Shown here one piece after another: positions 18,203 to 27,581 of a stretch of DNA of 34,211 bases; position 1 is the stretch's first letter; every line of letters starts with the position of its first letter. Source of the stretch: Gammaproteobacteria bacterium (GTDB lineage Bacteria; Pseudomonadota; Gammaproteobacteria; Eutrophobiales; Eutrophobiaceae); assembly GCA_021773245.1 (NCBI GenBank), contig JAJFKK010000046.1, positions 1-34,211 on the forward strand, in the 5' to 3' direction. The translations under genes were made by a program, and so were the position numbers. A model generated the notes under the pieces. It searched no databases. It was not told where the DNA came from and saw nothing but the letters and a program-made list of their open reading frames with translations.

Positions 18203-18343
18203 TGCACTCTCCCAATTCGCAAAACAAGAGGGTCATTTTTTTATAACCTTAGTAAGAAACAAGACCTGCCCCTTCTATGGTACTGGCATAACGCTTGATC
18301 TCACGGCTGATTGATTTTACAAATAACAGTATATTAACGAATA

Positions 18344-19456
18344 TTACTCTACAGGCATTAACCTGAATAACCGTCCATCCGAATCATCAGTAATAATATA
18401 AATATAACCATCCAATCCTTGTTGTACTTCTCTTATACGTCCGACTTTGCCATTGATTAATCGTTCTTCCTTAATCACTTTATTACCTTGTATTTCTAAT
18501 CGCGCTAATTGACCGAACTTAAGTGAGCTGACAAAGGCATTGCCTTTCCAGCTGGGGAATTTGTCGCCGCTATAGAATAGTAAACTTGATGTTGCGATAG
18601 AAGGTACCCAACGATGAATTGGCTGAGCCATACCTTCCTTTTCTGTGCCTTCACCTATTTTAGTTCCTATTCCATAATTCACACCGTAGGTAATAACTGG
18701 CCAACCATAGTTGGCACCGGGCTTCATTAAGTTGAGTTCATCACCACCTTGTGGACCATGTTCTACTGTCCAGACATCACCTGTTTCAGGATGCATCGCT
18801 ATGCCTTGCATATTGCGATTGCCGTAAGTATAGATTTCCGGTTTTGCATTGGGGTTATTAACAAAGGGATTATCTTCTGGTATTGAACCGTCTTTATTAA
18901 TATGAATTAACGATCCGGCATGATCGCTTATGTCTTGTGCGCGATCTTTATCACCACGATCACCTAGCGTTATAAATAAACTGCCGTCTTTAACAAACAA
19001 TAAACGCGAACCAAAGTGATACCCTGTATTTGATTTGGGTGACAATTTAAATATGACTTGCGTGTCTTTTAATTCATTACCGACTAACTTGCCTTTAACG
19101 ACTTCTGTACCGACACCGCCTTTACCTTTTGCGGAATAGCTTAAATAGATTGTTTGATTATTTGCATAATCTGGATCAAGTGCAATATCGAGTAAACCAC
19201 CCTGACCTTTTTCTTTTATCTTCGGCAAACCTGTTATCGGTTCTGATAATTGTCCATTTGAAACAATTCTTAATCGACCTGGTTTTTCCGTGACTAATAT
19301 TCGACCATCAGGTAGAAAATCGACTGACCATGGATTTTCTAATCCATCAACAACCGTTTCTATGGTGAAGTTATGTTTTTCCGAAGTAATAGTTTCTGCT
19401 GATAATGCAAAACTAATGAACATTACTGTTATAGAGATGAGTAGTTTTTTATTCAT
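18344..19456 (-). CDS. PQQ-dependent sugar dehydrogenase (aldose sugar dehydrogenase, YliI-like)
   Basis: Signal peptide, LENPWSVDFLPDGRILVTEKPGRLRIV, GGLLDIALDPDYANNQTIYLSYS, GNRNMQGIAMHPETGDVWTVEHGPQGGDELNLMKPGANYGWPVITYG. Confidence 0.95.
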   Translation of the reverse strand: MNKKLLISITVMFISFALSAETITSEKHNFTIETVVDGLENPWSVDFLPDGRILVTEKPGRLRIVSNGQLSEPITGLPKIKEKGQGGLLDIALDPDYANNQTIYLSYSAKGKGGVGTEVVKGKLVGNELKDTQVIFKLSPKSNTGYHFGSRLLFVKDGSLFITLGDRGDKDRAQDISDHAGSLIHINKDGSIPEDNPFVNNPNAKPEIYTYGNRNMQGIAMHPETGDVWTVEHGPQGGDELNLMKPGANYGWPVITYGVNYGIGTKIGEGTEKEGMAQPIHRWVPSIATSSLLFYSGDKFPSWKGNAFVSSLKFGQLARLEIQGNKVIKEERLINGKVGRIREVQQGLDGYIYIITDDSDGRLFRLMPVE

Positions 19457-19514
19457 GGAATATCCTATTTATGACTTTTTACAGCATCCATTTTTTACGC
19501 CTTCACCTAGACTA

Positions 19515-20486
19515 CTACGGTTTCTCCGCTATTAAAATAGCACGCGTTGGCGCGGGATGCCCTTCTACAGTTTTGTTACTATCTTCTTTGTCCAAAAAAT
19601 CACTTAAAGATTCATAAATCATCCAATCTGTTTGCCGTTGCTCTTCCGCTGTCGTTCTTGTCACATCAACAATTCGCGCATTGATAAAGCCGACATCTTC
19701 TGCCCACTGCATTAATAAACTGCAACTAGGTATAGACCAAACATTCCTCATCTTTGAATAACGTCCATCAGGATTTAATACTTCACGTTCATCAGTCTCT
19801 ATCACTAGGGTTTCGAGCACTAATTCGCCTCCTGACTTGAGACAGTTCATCAATTGCTGCATATGTTTTGCTGGATCACGACGATGATAAATAACACCCA
19901 TGGAAAAAACCGTATCAAAATTTAATTGCAAATTGGGTAGGGCTTCAATTCCGAGAGGAATAATATCGATATTGGCATCGGGCAGGTATTTTTTAACTGC
20001 CGAGAATTGCATGATGAATAACAGTGTTGGATCCATGCCGACAACATACTTGGCATTCTCACCTAACATGCGCCAACCGTAATAACCGTTACCGCAACCT
20101 ATATCCAATACCATTCTATTTTCTAATGGTTTGATTTGATCTTTTAATCTATTCCACTTTAAATTCGAACGCCACTCGCTATCGATATCAACACCAAATA
20201 AATTAAACGGGCCTTTGCGCCAAGGCATTAAGTGTTTTAGCTGTTCTTTGATTAAAGATTGTTGTTCATTTGTACATTCTGATTCTGAACCAACAACAAT
20301 ATTTTCTGAATTCAATTCAACGCTAACATGAGAAATTAAAGGAAGATTTTCTACTGCTGATTTCCATCTTGGATAATCACCATGATTAATACTGGTGTAA
20401 AACTCAAATAATTGCGCGCCAAGCAAGCTTGACCAGTCACCCATTCCATTTTCATTGAGTACTGCTAATAACTTTTTGTAATCCAT
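19515..20486 (-). CDS. cmoB: tRNA U34 carboxymethyltransferase CmoB
   Basis: PWRKGPFNLFGVDIDSEWRSNLKWNRLKDQIKPLENRMVLDIGCGNGYYGWRMLGENAKYVVGMDPTLLFIMQF, FSMGVIYHRRDP. Confidence 0.96.
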   Translation of the reverse strand: MDYKKLLAVLNENGMGDWSSLLGAQLFEFYTSINHGDYPRWKSAVENLPLISHVSVELNSENIVVGSESECTNEQQSLIKEQLKHLMPWRKGPFNLFGVDIDSEWRSNLKWNRLKDQIKPLENRMVLDIGCGNGYYGWRMLGENAKYVVGMDPTLLFIMQFSAVKKYLPDANIDIIPLGIEALPNLQLNFDTVFSMGVIYHRRDPAKHMQQLMNCLKSGGELVLETLVIETDEREVLNPDGRYSKMRNVWSIPSCSLLMQWAEDVGFINARIVDVTRTTAEEQRQTDWMIYESLSDFLDKEDSNKTVEGHPAPTRAILIAEKP

Positions 20487-20494
20487 TAAGAAGT

Positions 20495-21226
20495 TTACTT
20501 AATAGCGACGAGCGAAACGAAATTAAAACACTTCAGCCAAACAAAGGCACTTTTAAAACCACTGTCGTTAAGTCGCTTAATGTGCTTTTCTATTGATTCA
20601 GGAATAAGTACATCTTCCAAAGCTTCGCGCTTACTTGCTATTTCCAGCTTGTCATAGCCATTTAATTCTTTCATATGATGATGCAAGAGATTCATCGTTT
20701 CATTTTCTGCTTCATTATCGAACATGATTTTTTCAGACAGAATTAAAACGCCGCCGGGCAAGAGTCCATTGTATATTTTATCTAATAAACTTTTGCGTTG
20801 TTCTAGTGGTATAAACTGCAAGGTAAAATTCATAACAACAACAGAAGCATTATTGACTTCAGTATCAAGTACATTTTGTAATTTGAACTCGACATTGTTA
20901 TCTTCATTGGGAATAGTTTCGACACAGGCATCAATCATTGCCTGTGAATTATCTACCGCAATAATACTGCATCGTTTATTTTTCAAGCCTTGTTGTATAG
21001 CAAGACTGACCGCGCCAAGTGAACAACCTAAATCGTAAACATTCGTTCCTTCTTGCGCATACTCATCAGCCATAACGCTGATCATAGAGATCGTCAACGG
21101 ATAACCGGGAACGGAACGTTCGATCATATCGGGAAACACATCAACAACGCGCTTATTAAACTCGAAGGGTTTAACGGGTTCGCCTCCCCCTTTATTTAGA
21201 CTATTTTTATAAAGCGTATCTTTCAT
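20495..21226 (-). CDS. cmoA: carboxy-SAM synthase CmoA
   Basis: FEFNKRVVDVFPDMIERSVPGYPLTISMISVMADEYAQEGTNVYDLGCSLGAVSLAI; MNFTLQFIPLEQRKSLLDKIYNGLLPGGVLILSEKI. Confidence 0.96.
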   Translation of the reverse strand: MKDTLYKNSLNKGGGEPVKPFEFNKRVVDVFPDMIERSVPGYPLTISMISVMADEYAQEGTNVYDLGCSLGAVSLAIQQGLKNKRCSIIAVDNSQAMIDACVETIPNEDNNVEFKLQNVLDTEVNNASVVVMNFTLQFIPLEQRKSLLDKIYNGLLPGGVLILSEKIMFDNEAENETMNLLHHHMKELNGYDKLEIASKREALEDVLIPESIEKHIKRLNDSGFKSAFVWLKCFNFVSLVAIK

Positions 21227-21230
21227 TCTA

Positions 21231-21878
21231 TTAAACTGGGAAATAGACAGGGGTTTGTTCTGGCAACCATTGCTCGTATTTTTTCATGCAGCCTTGAAAC
21301 AAATCACTTTGCTCAATATTAGAAAACCATTTTTTAAGACAATCATATTGGCTCGCCTTAAACCAATCAAAATCAACCATTGCAAATTGTCGAATGAATG
21401 GAAAGACGGCTATATCTGCAAAAGAAATTCGATTACCAAGCAAAGCGGCACCTTTGTTTTCACTTAATTTCTTTTCTAATAATTTCAGAAATGTCTCGGC
21501 ATTGTCACGATAGTATTCTTGAGAATGTTCAGGGTAGCCGACATGATATTTATATCGATCTAAATAATGCTTAAATTCATTGTCATTATAATCAATTAAA
21601 TTTTGGCTTTGTGATGCATCTTCATCTAACCATTTATCCGGATCATTTTGGTTTAACGCCCAATGCATCACTTCACTGCTTTGCTCAATCACTTTTTTAT
21701 CGGGCGTTAATAATACAGGCACTGTGCCTTTATCAGACAAAAGCAACATCGATTCAGGTTTATCTTTTAAAACCACTTCACGAAGTTCGCATTTAATATT
21801 TGCCTTAAAAATTGCCAGTCGCGCACGCATGGCATACGGACAGCGTCTGAAAGAGTAAAGCACCGGATAGGTTTGCAT
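21231..21878 (-). CDS. glutathione S-transferase family protein
   Basis: PVLYSFRRCPYAMRARLAIFKANIKCELREVVLKDKPESMLLLSDKGTVPVLLTPDKKVIEQSSEVMHWAL (thioredoxin-fold N-terminus with CPYA) and a GST-C helical domain. Confidence 0.92.
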   Translation of the reverse strand: MQTYPVLYSFRRCPYAMRARLAIFKANIKCELREVVLKDKPESMLLLSDKGTVPVLLTPDKKVIEQSSEVMHWALNQNDPDKWLDEDASQSQNLIDYNDNEFKHYLDRYKYHVGYPEHSQEYYRDNAETFLKLLEKKLSENKGAALLGNRISFADIAVFPFIRQFAMVDFDWFKASQYDCLKKWFSNIEQSDLFQGCMKKYEQWLPEQTPVYFPV

Positions 21879-21894
21879 AATGTAAGTATTAGTA

Positions 21895-22821
21895 CTATTT
21901 AGATTGTACTTTTTCGCCGATGTGTCTTTCGTTTCGTTGCTCGGCTAATTCAACCTGCTTTTGTCTTTCAGCAAAGTTTACGCGTTGTTCTTCTGTCGTT
22001 TCATTTATACAACGCGGGCATGATACGCCTTCAATATAAGCTTCCGATTGCATTTCTTCATCTGAAATCGGACGACGACAGGCAAAACATTGATGATAAC
22101 TGCCTTCGGCTAATTCATGATCAACGGATACACGGGAATCAAAAACAAAACATTCACCTTCCCAAAGACTTTCTTCGGTTTCAACTTCTTCCAGATATTT
22201 CAGAATGCCGCCGTTTAATTGATAAACCTCATCAAAGCCCTGCTCTTTCATATACGCACATGCTTTTTCGCAACGTATGCCACCAGTACAAAACATCGCA
22301 ACCTTTTTATTCTTTTCCGGATCGAGTTCTTGCTTTACATAATCCGGGAATTCACGAAAATTTGTTGTGTCAGGTGAAATCGCATTTTTGAAAGAGCCGA
22401 TTTGGTATTCATATTCATTACGAGTATCGATAACTAATACATCCGGATCGCTAATCAAGGCATTCCAGTCTTTCGGTTCAACACGTACTTCTGAGGTTTC
22501 AATAGGCTTGATATTCGGCTGCCCCATCGTCACGATTTCTTTTTTCAGCTTCACCTTCATACGGTGGAATGGGAGTTCTGCGGCCTGAGACTCCTTATGT
22601 TCCAGAGTACTTAAGCGTGGATCAGATTTAAGATAATCTAGTAAAGCATCAATTGCTTTTCTAGTACCTACAACCGTGCCATTGATGCCCTCTTCGGCTA
22701 ACAGCAAAGTACCTTTGATATTATGCTCTCTACAAAAAGCCAAAAGTTTTGGCTGGATAGCCTCGAAATCTGGAAGACGGACAAATTGATACATTGCCGC
22801 AACAATAAATTGCTCAGTCAT
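21895..22821 (-). CDS. trhO: tRNA uridine(34) hydroxylase TrhO (YceA, rhodanese family)
   Basis: [84 protein letters not shown]-terminal Cys cluster [13 protein letters not shown]...CPRC. Confidence 0.95.
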   Translation of the reverse strand: MTEQFIVAAMYQFVRLPDFEAIQPKLLAFCREHNIKGTLLLAEEGINGTVVGTRKAIDALLDYLKSDPRLSTLEHKESQAAELPFHRMKVKLKKEIVTMGQPNIKPIETSEVRVEPKDWNALISDPDVLVIDTRNEYEYQIGSFKNAISPDTTNFREFPDYVKQELDPEKNKKVAMFCTGGIRCEKACAYMKEQGFDEVYQLNGGILKYLEEVETEESLWEGECFVFDSRVSVDHELAEGSYHQCFACRRPISDEEMQSEAYIEGVSCPRCINETTEEQRVNFAERQKQVELAEQRNERHIGEKVQSK

Positions 22822-22851
22822 ACTACTATTTACTCACCTAGTTAATTGGAA

Positions 22852-25680
22852 TTATGCGATTTTATCAGATTTTTGATTATACAAAAGGATATGCTGTAAT
22901 AACTTATCTTCTGGTAATGGCCTGGATAAAAAGAAGCCTTGCGCTTCATCACAATTAATTGCATCTAGAAAATCATATTGTGCTTTAGTTTCAACACCCT
23001 CTGCCACTACTTTCAATGACAAACTATGTCCTAAAGCAACGATTGCTTTGGTAATAGAAGCAGAATCATCGCTCAAATTAATATTATCAATAAAGGATTT
23101 ATCAATTTTTAATTTATCAATGGGGATTTTTTGTAAATAGGTCATAGACGAATAACCCGTACCAAAATCATCGATTGCTATTTTTAAACCATGTTCTTTA
23201 AACTGATTTAACAACCTTATCGTTTTAGGGAAATTTTCGATTGTTGATGATTCCGTTATTTCTAATTCAATAGTTTCTGGGTTTACATTTGTATCCTCAA
23301 GGATAGCAACCATATTTTCGTATAATTGAGGCTGTCTAAATTGATCAGTGGAAATATTTATTGCAATCTTAAGGTTAAAACCATGGTCATTCCAAAGTTT
23401 GCTTTGTTGACATGCTGTTCTCATAACCCAATAACCGATATCTGTAATCAACCCTGTTTCTTCAGCTAAAGGAATAAATACAGACGGTGGAACCATTCCT
23501 TGTTCGGGATGGTGCCATCGAATTAAAGCTTCAACCTCATAAATTTTAGAATCATTAAAGTTTATTTTTGGCTGGTAATACAATTCAAACTGATTGTTTT
23601 CTTGAGCATGCCTTAAGTCGCTTTCTAATTCTAGCAACGCCAGTGTTTCTTTATTTTGTTGCTTTTTATAATATCGAAAACTGCCTGAACCTGTCGCTAA
23701 ACTTTTCGCTGCATACATAGCTGTATCAGCATTTTTTAATAAATCCGATAAATTGTCAGCATCTTCGGGGTAAATAGCTATTCCTATACTTGCGTCAATA
23801 TGAAACTCACGATTACTTAAAACAATAGGTTGAGACATTAAGCTAATAATTTCATAAGTTACTCTTTTTGTCCTTTCTTTTAACTCATCATATTTTAATC
23901 CAGAAATAATTATAGTAAATTCGTCACCACCTAATCGAGATACTGAATCAAACAAGTCAGAGCACTCTTGGAATATGTATGAGACCTCAATTAAAAGTTC
24001 ATCTCCAACAGAGTGCCCCAAAGAATCATTAACACTTTTAAAACGATCAAGGTCAATAAACAGCACAGCTACGCTTTGCTGTTCTTCTTCTGCAAGGTCA
24101 ATAGCTTTTTGAAGATTGTCTTGGAATAGAAAACGATTAGGCAATTGTGTTAAATGATCATAATTAGCCTGGTAAAACAATTTCTTTTCCCAATTAGCAT
24201 TAGAAAAGGCGACGCTTGCACGATCGGATATCTCTTTTATATCTTCACGCAATGCATCATCTAACTCTAACTCTACATCGCTATCAAAACCGAGACATAT
24301 AACGCCACAAATACCATCAACACTATTAATCGGACTAACTAAAAATGAAACTGAAGAAAACTCTTGTAATGGTAATAAGTAACTCAACTGTTCTTTATTA
24401 TGTTTAATGACAACATCATTAATGACCATCAATTCATCTAATTCATTTTGATTAAGGTGTACTTCAATTTTTCTTAACTCTTCATCGCCTTCATGCATAT
24501 ATTTCAAATGCGCTATATCCGCATTATCTGTATCGATAAGTAATATTGCATTTTCATCTGCTGATACAACAGACGGCATGTATTCAATCAGCACTTTTGA
24601 AATATAGTCTTCATCATATGCTGTTAGAGTTAACCTATCTATTTGAGATAATGCTTTTATCTTATTAAATTGGCCATCTATCTTCACAACCATTTTATTA
24701 AAAGTTTCACCTAGGACAGCAAATTCATCATCACTAGTAATATTAACTTTTTTTGTATAATCACCAGTTATAATGTTTTTAGCCCCTTCAATTAACTTAA
24801 GCAAAGGGGTGAGGCTACGTCGCATTTGAATACTACTGATAACGAAAACAATCATTAACGTTATTGTTATCGATAACGGCAATGCATCTATATAATAATT
24901 GTATTCCATCAGCGCTTCTTTTTTTGGCATAAAATAAACAACAGACATAGAGTCCATATTAAAATTTGATTTCAGAAACACATCCCAAGCACTACTTAAA
25001 TACTTTTCCTCGTGAATTATTGTTTCAAATAAACTGTTGTTTCTAACTACACTTAACTGTTCTTTGATATTTAAATATGTATCCAGATCATTTTCAGGGA
25101 GCTGACAATGTAGAAGGTGATGGTGCTCAACAGATACACAATATATGTCGGTTTGCTTTGTTGTGATATTCCAAAGATATTCCGGATTTAGTGTTGCCAC
25201 TAACAATTGATCTTTGTCAGAGGAAGACCTATTAACCATGACTATTTTATCTTGTTCATAACCAGAATCATCTAATAACAGCACGCTTTTATTATGTTCT
25301 AGATGTTTTATTTGTGATTCATTTAAATCAAGCTCATCTAACACATCACCAAAATAATTAAACTTGAAATCATTAGTTTTATATAGAGATAAACTGCTAT
25401 ACATTTCTTTAGCTAATTTATTAGAACTAATTAAATCAGCATTATTTATATATCCTCCAAGATTGATTAGATTGTTTTCCGCCGCAAGAATACGGTCGTA
25501 AATTGTTAATCCAACCGCACGACTCTCGGCATATATTTGCCGCGCAGCATTTTTTTCCAGAATACTGATAACCGTATAGTAAGAAATAACTGAAAGTATA
25601 ATGACGGGAATGATTGCTGAAAAAAAATATTGACTAAACAGCCTGCGTGAAAGCGTCGTATTGTATATATTGTTTTTCAT
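22852..25680 (-). CDS. membrane sensor HAMP-GGDEF-EAL protein
   Basis: Two TM segments flanking a periplasmic region, HAMP-like region, GAF-like region, RLGGDEFTII, YEVEALIRWHHP, DDFGTGYSSMTYLQKIPIDKLKIDKSFI, VVAEGVET. Confidence 0.95.
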   Translation of the reverse strand: MKNNIYNTTLSRRLFSQYFFSAIIPVIILSVISYYTVISILEKNAARQIYAESRAVGLTIYDRILAAENNLINLGGYINNADLISSNKLAKEMYSSLSLYKTNDFKFNYFGDVLDELDLNESQIKHLEHNKSVLLLDDSGYEQDKIVMVNRSSSDKDQLLVATLNPEYLWNITTKQTDIYCVSVEHHHLLHCQLPENDLDTYLNIKEQLSVVRNNSLFETIIHEEKYLSSAWDVFLKSNFNMDSMSVVYFMPKKEALMEYNYYIDALPLSITITLMIVFVISSIQMRRSLTPLLKLIEGAKNIITGDYTKKVNITSDDEFAVLGETFNKMVVKIDGQFNKIKALSQIDRLTLTAYDEDYISKVLIEYMPSVVSADENAILLIDTDNADIAHLKYMHEGDEELRKIEVHLNQNELDELMVINDVVIKHNKEQLSYLLPLQEFSSVSFLVSPINSVDGICGVICLGFDSDVELELDDALREDIKEISDRASVAFSNANWEKKLFYQANYDHLTQLPNRFLFQDNLQKAIDLAEEEQQSVAVLFIDLDRFKSVNDSLGHSVGDELLIEVSYIFQECSDLFDSVSRLGGDEFTIIISGLKYDELKERTKRVTYEIISLMSQPIVLSNREFHIDASIGIAIYPEDADNLSDLLKNADTAMYAAKSLATGSGSFRYYKKQQNKETLALLELESDLRHAQENNQFELYYQPKINFNDSKIYEVEALIRWHHPEQGMVPPSVFIPLAEETGLITDIGYWVMRTACQQSKLWNDHGFNLKIAINISTDQFRQPQLYENMVAILEDTNVNPETIELEITESSTIENFPKTIRLLNQFKEHGLKIAIDDFGTGYSSMTYLQKIPIDKLKIDKSFIDNINLSDDSASITKAIVALGHSLSLKVVAEGVETKAQYDFLDAINCDEAQGFFLSRPLPEDKLLQHILLYNQKSDKIA

Positions 25681-25689
25681 TTATTATTT

Positions 25690-26202
25690 TTAATAATCAG
25701 CAGCAACGCCCACAAACAATCCATTTCTTCCTCTAACTATATCATCTTGACTGATAGCTGCGGTTAAAGGTGATGCCGTTTTTCCGTCGGGTCCCATGCT
25801 ATAAAAATCATAATCAGAATTTATTGGCACGAGATTTTTATCTTTTCTAAATTTACCCTTACCTTTACCTTTTGCATTTTGAATATTGGTATATTGATAT
25901 GGATTACCCCAAGGGTCTATTGGTACTTCATCAAATACTTCTTCTAATGAATCTGGGAAACGCCCATTTTTCTTAAAAAAATCATCAATTGTTGTTATTG
26001 ATTCTTCAATAACGTTACTGGTAGTACTTGTTTTAGCATTGTTAACAGAAGCAACTATTGCCGGTGAAACCGTCATATAAATCAAACTAACGATCATCAT
26101 ACCAACAGCAATTTCAATTACAGTAAATGCTTTACTCTTCTGTCTTTGACTTAATGTGTTCAATTTAATTACGTTTTTTATGTTATTGAAAAATAAAGAC
26201 AT
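25690..26202 (-). CDS. GspG-like type II secretion/type IV pseudopilin (orphan)
   Basis: KAFTVIEIAVGMMIVSLIYMTVSPAI prepilin-like N-terminus; IDPWGNPYQY and SDYDFYSMGPDGKT...DDIVRGRNG GspG C-terminal signature. Confidence 0.85.
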   Translation of the reverse strand: MSLFFNNIKNVIKLNTLSQRQKSKAFTVIEIAVGMMIVSLIYMTVSPAIVASVNNAKTSTTSNVIEESITTIDDFFKKNGRFPDSLEEVFDEVPIDPWGNPYQYTNIQNAKGKGKGKFRKDKNLVPINSDYDFYSMGPDGKTASPLTAAISQDDIVRGRNGLFVGVAADY

Positions 26203-26404
26203 TCACAGGAAAGCCTTGATTGTCTATATGAAATAGACCAACTACCCTAGCTTATATCGACAATATAACTGCAAAAATTAAGCCTATGTCTAAATTATTA
26301 TGAAAATATTCTCCTTATCATAAGTAAATATCAGCTTATACTACTAATTCAAAAATTATTGGATGCTACTTAAAGAATCCTTTTTGTCAGTCGATTTATA
26401 CCTA

Positions 26405-27523
26405 ATGTTAAAAAATAAAAACCAGTCTATAAATGATGAGAGAAGGAACTATTACCGTATCCTCAACGTGCAACCCGACGCCTCGCTAGAAATCATTAAA
26501 AATAATTATAGAACCTTATTACAGAAATTACGTTTACACCCTGATCTTGGTGGTAAAAACTGGAATGCCAGCATCATTAATGAAGCTTATAACACGTTAA
26601 GCAAACCACTTAAGCGTGCTGAATATGATGAAAAATTATTACAAACATATGATTTAAAGTCTTTGGCTCGCGGCAACCTTGATAACAATTCAAACCAACA
26701 GGAAAACTATAAATTTAACAGTAAAGATAAACACGGAAACCAACGTAATTTTTATCGTTTGTTCAATATACAAGCCGACTCACCAGCACACATAATTAAA
26801 ACCAGTTATCTAACCTTGTCTAAAGATCCGGATGTGCCGAAAGAATTATTAAACATGGCTTATACTATTCTTAGTAACTCGGATAAACGTGCCTTGTATG
26901 ACAAACTATTATCAAAGCATAATCATGGTTATGCTTTAAAAAAATTAACCACACACAAGCAAGGAAATATTACACTTCATACTCATGAACAAGAAAAGAT
27001 AACCTCAACGAATACTAAACAAACTAGCATCGTAAAAGTCAAACGTTCACGCGTTAGTTCTGAGTATGGAAACTCAAAACAATCATATTACCAACCTGTC
27101 ATCACGCAATACTGTTCTTTTTGTAAAACACCACATAATCAAAGTCCATGTGAACATACGGCAGCATTATGTAATGAATGTAAAAGCCCTCTCTTTCCTC
27201 CATCAGATGCGTTTCTTGAACAACAGCGTAGAGATATAATTCGCATCTCTAAAGATCAGCATATTTACTTCTATGCATATTGGCCGGGCACAAAATTAAC
27301 GGGCGCTATCGCTGACATATCACCTACAGGAATACAATTAATTTCAGATAAAGAATTAGCTGAAGAGCAAATTATCAAACTGGATGGTGAAGATTTTAAA
27401 GCAGTCGGTGTCGTATCTTATTGCAAAAACAATAAATCCAATGGACAACAAATCAGCGGCATTCAATTTCTAACCGTTAACTTCAATAAACGCAAAGGCC
27501 AGTTTTTCTCAGAATCAGCTTAA
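26405..27523 (+). CDS. J-domain (DnaJ-like) protein with degenerate second J-like repeat, Cys-rich segment and C-terminal PilZ domain
   Basis: RNYYRILNVQPDASLEIIKNNYRTLLQKLRLHPDLGGKNWNASIINEAYNTLSKPLKRAEYD (HPD present); RNFYRLFNIQADSPAHIIKTSYLTLSKDPDVPKELLNMAYTILSNSDKRALYD (no HPD); CSFCKTPHNQSPCEHTAALCNECKSPLF; PilZ-like RRDIIRISKDQHIYFYAYWPGTKLTGAIADISPTGIQLI. The ORF extends to 26363. Confidence 0.8.
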   Translation: MLKNKNQSINDERRNYYRILNVQPDASLEIIKNNYRTLLQKLRLHPDLGGKNWNASIINEAYNTLSKPLKRAEYDEKLLQTYDLKSLARGNLDNNSNQQENYKFNSKDKHGNQRNFYRLFNIQADSPAHIIKTSYLTLSKDPDVPKELLNMAYTILSNSDKRALYDKLLSKHNHGYALKKLTTHKQGNITLHTHEQEKITSTNTKQTSIVKVKRSRVSSEYGNSKQSYYQPVITQYCSFCKTPHNQSPCEHTAALCNECKSPLFPPSDAFLEQQRRDIIRISKDQHIYFYAYWPGTKLTGAIADISPTGIQLISDKELAEEQIIKLDGEDFKAVGVVSYCKNNKSNGQQISGIQFLTVNFNKRKGQFFSESA

Positions 27524-27540
27524 TAAAGATTAATCTTTAT
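27523..27540. promoter_or_regulatory. 18-bp perfect palindrome between the J-PilZ gene and the RND operon
   Basis: ATAAAGATTAATCTTTAT, 42 bp upstream of the adaptor ATG, followed by a second hairpin ATGCTT-aaata-AAGCAT (27545-27561). Confidence 0.4.
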
Positions 27541-27581
27541 AATTATGCTTAAATAAAGCATCTATTTATTTATTTTGCCTG

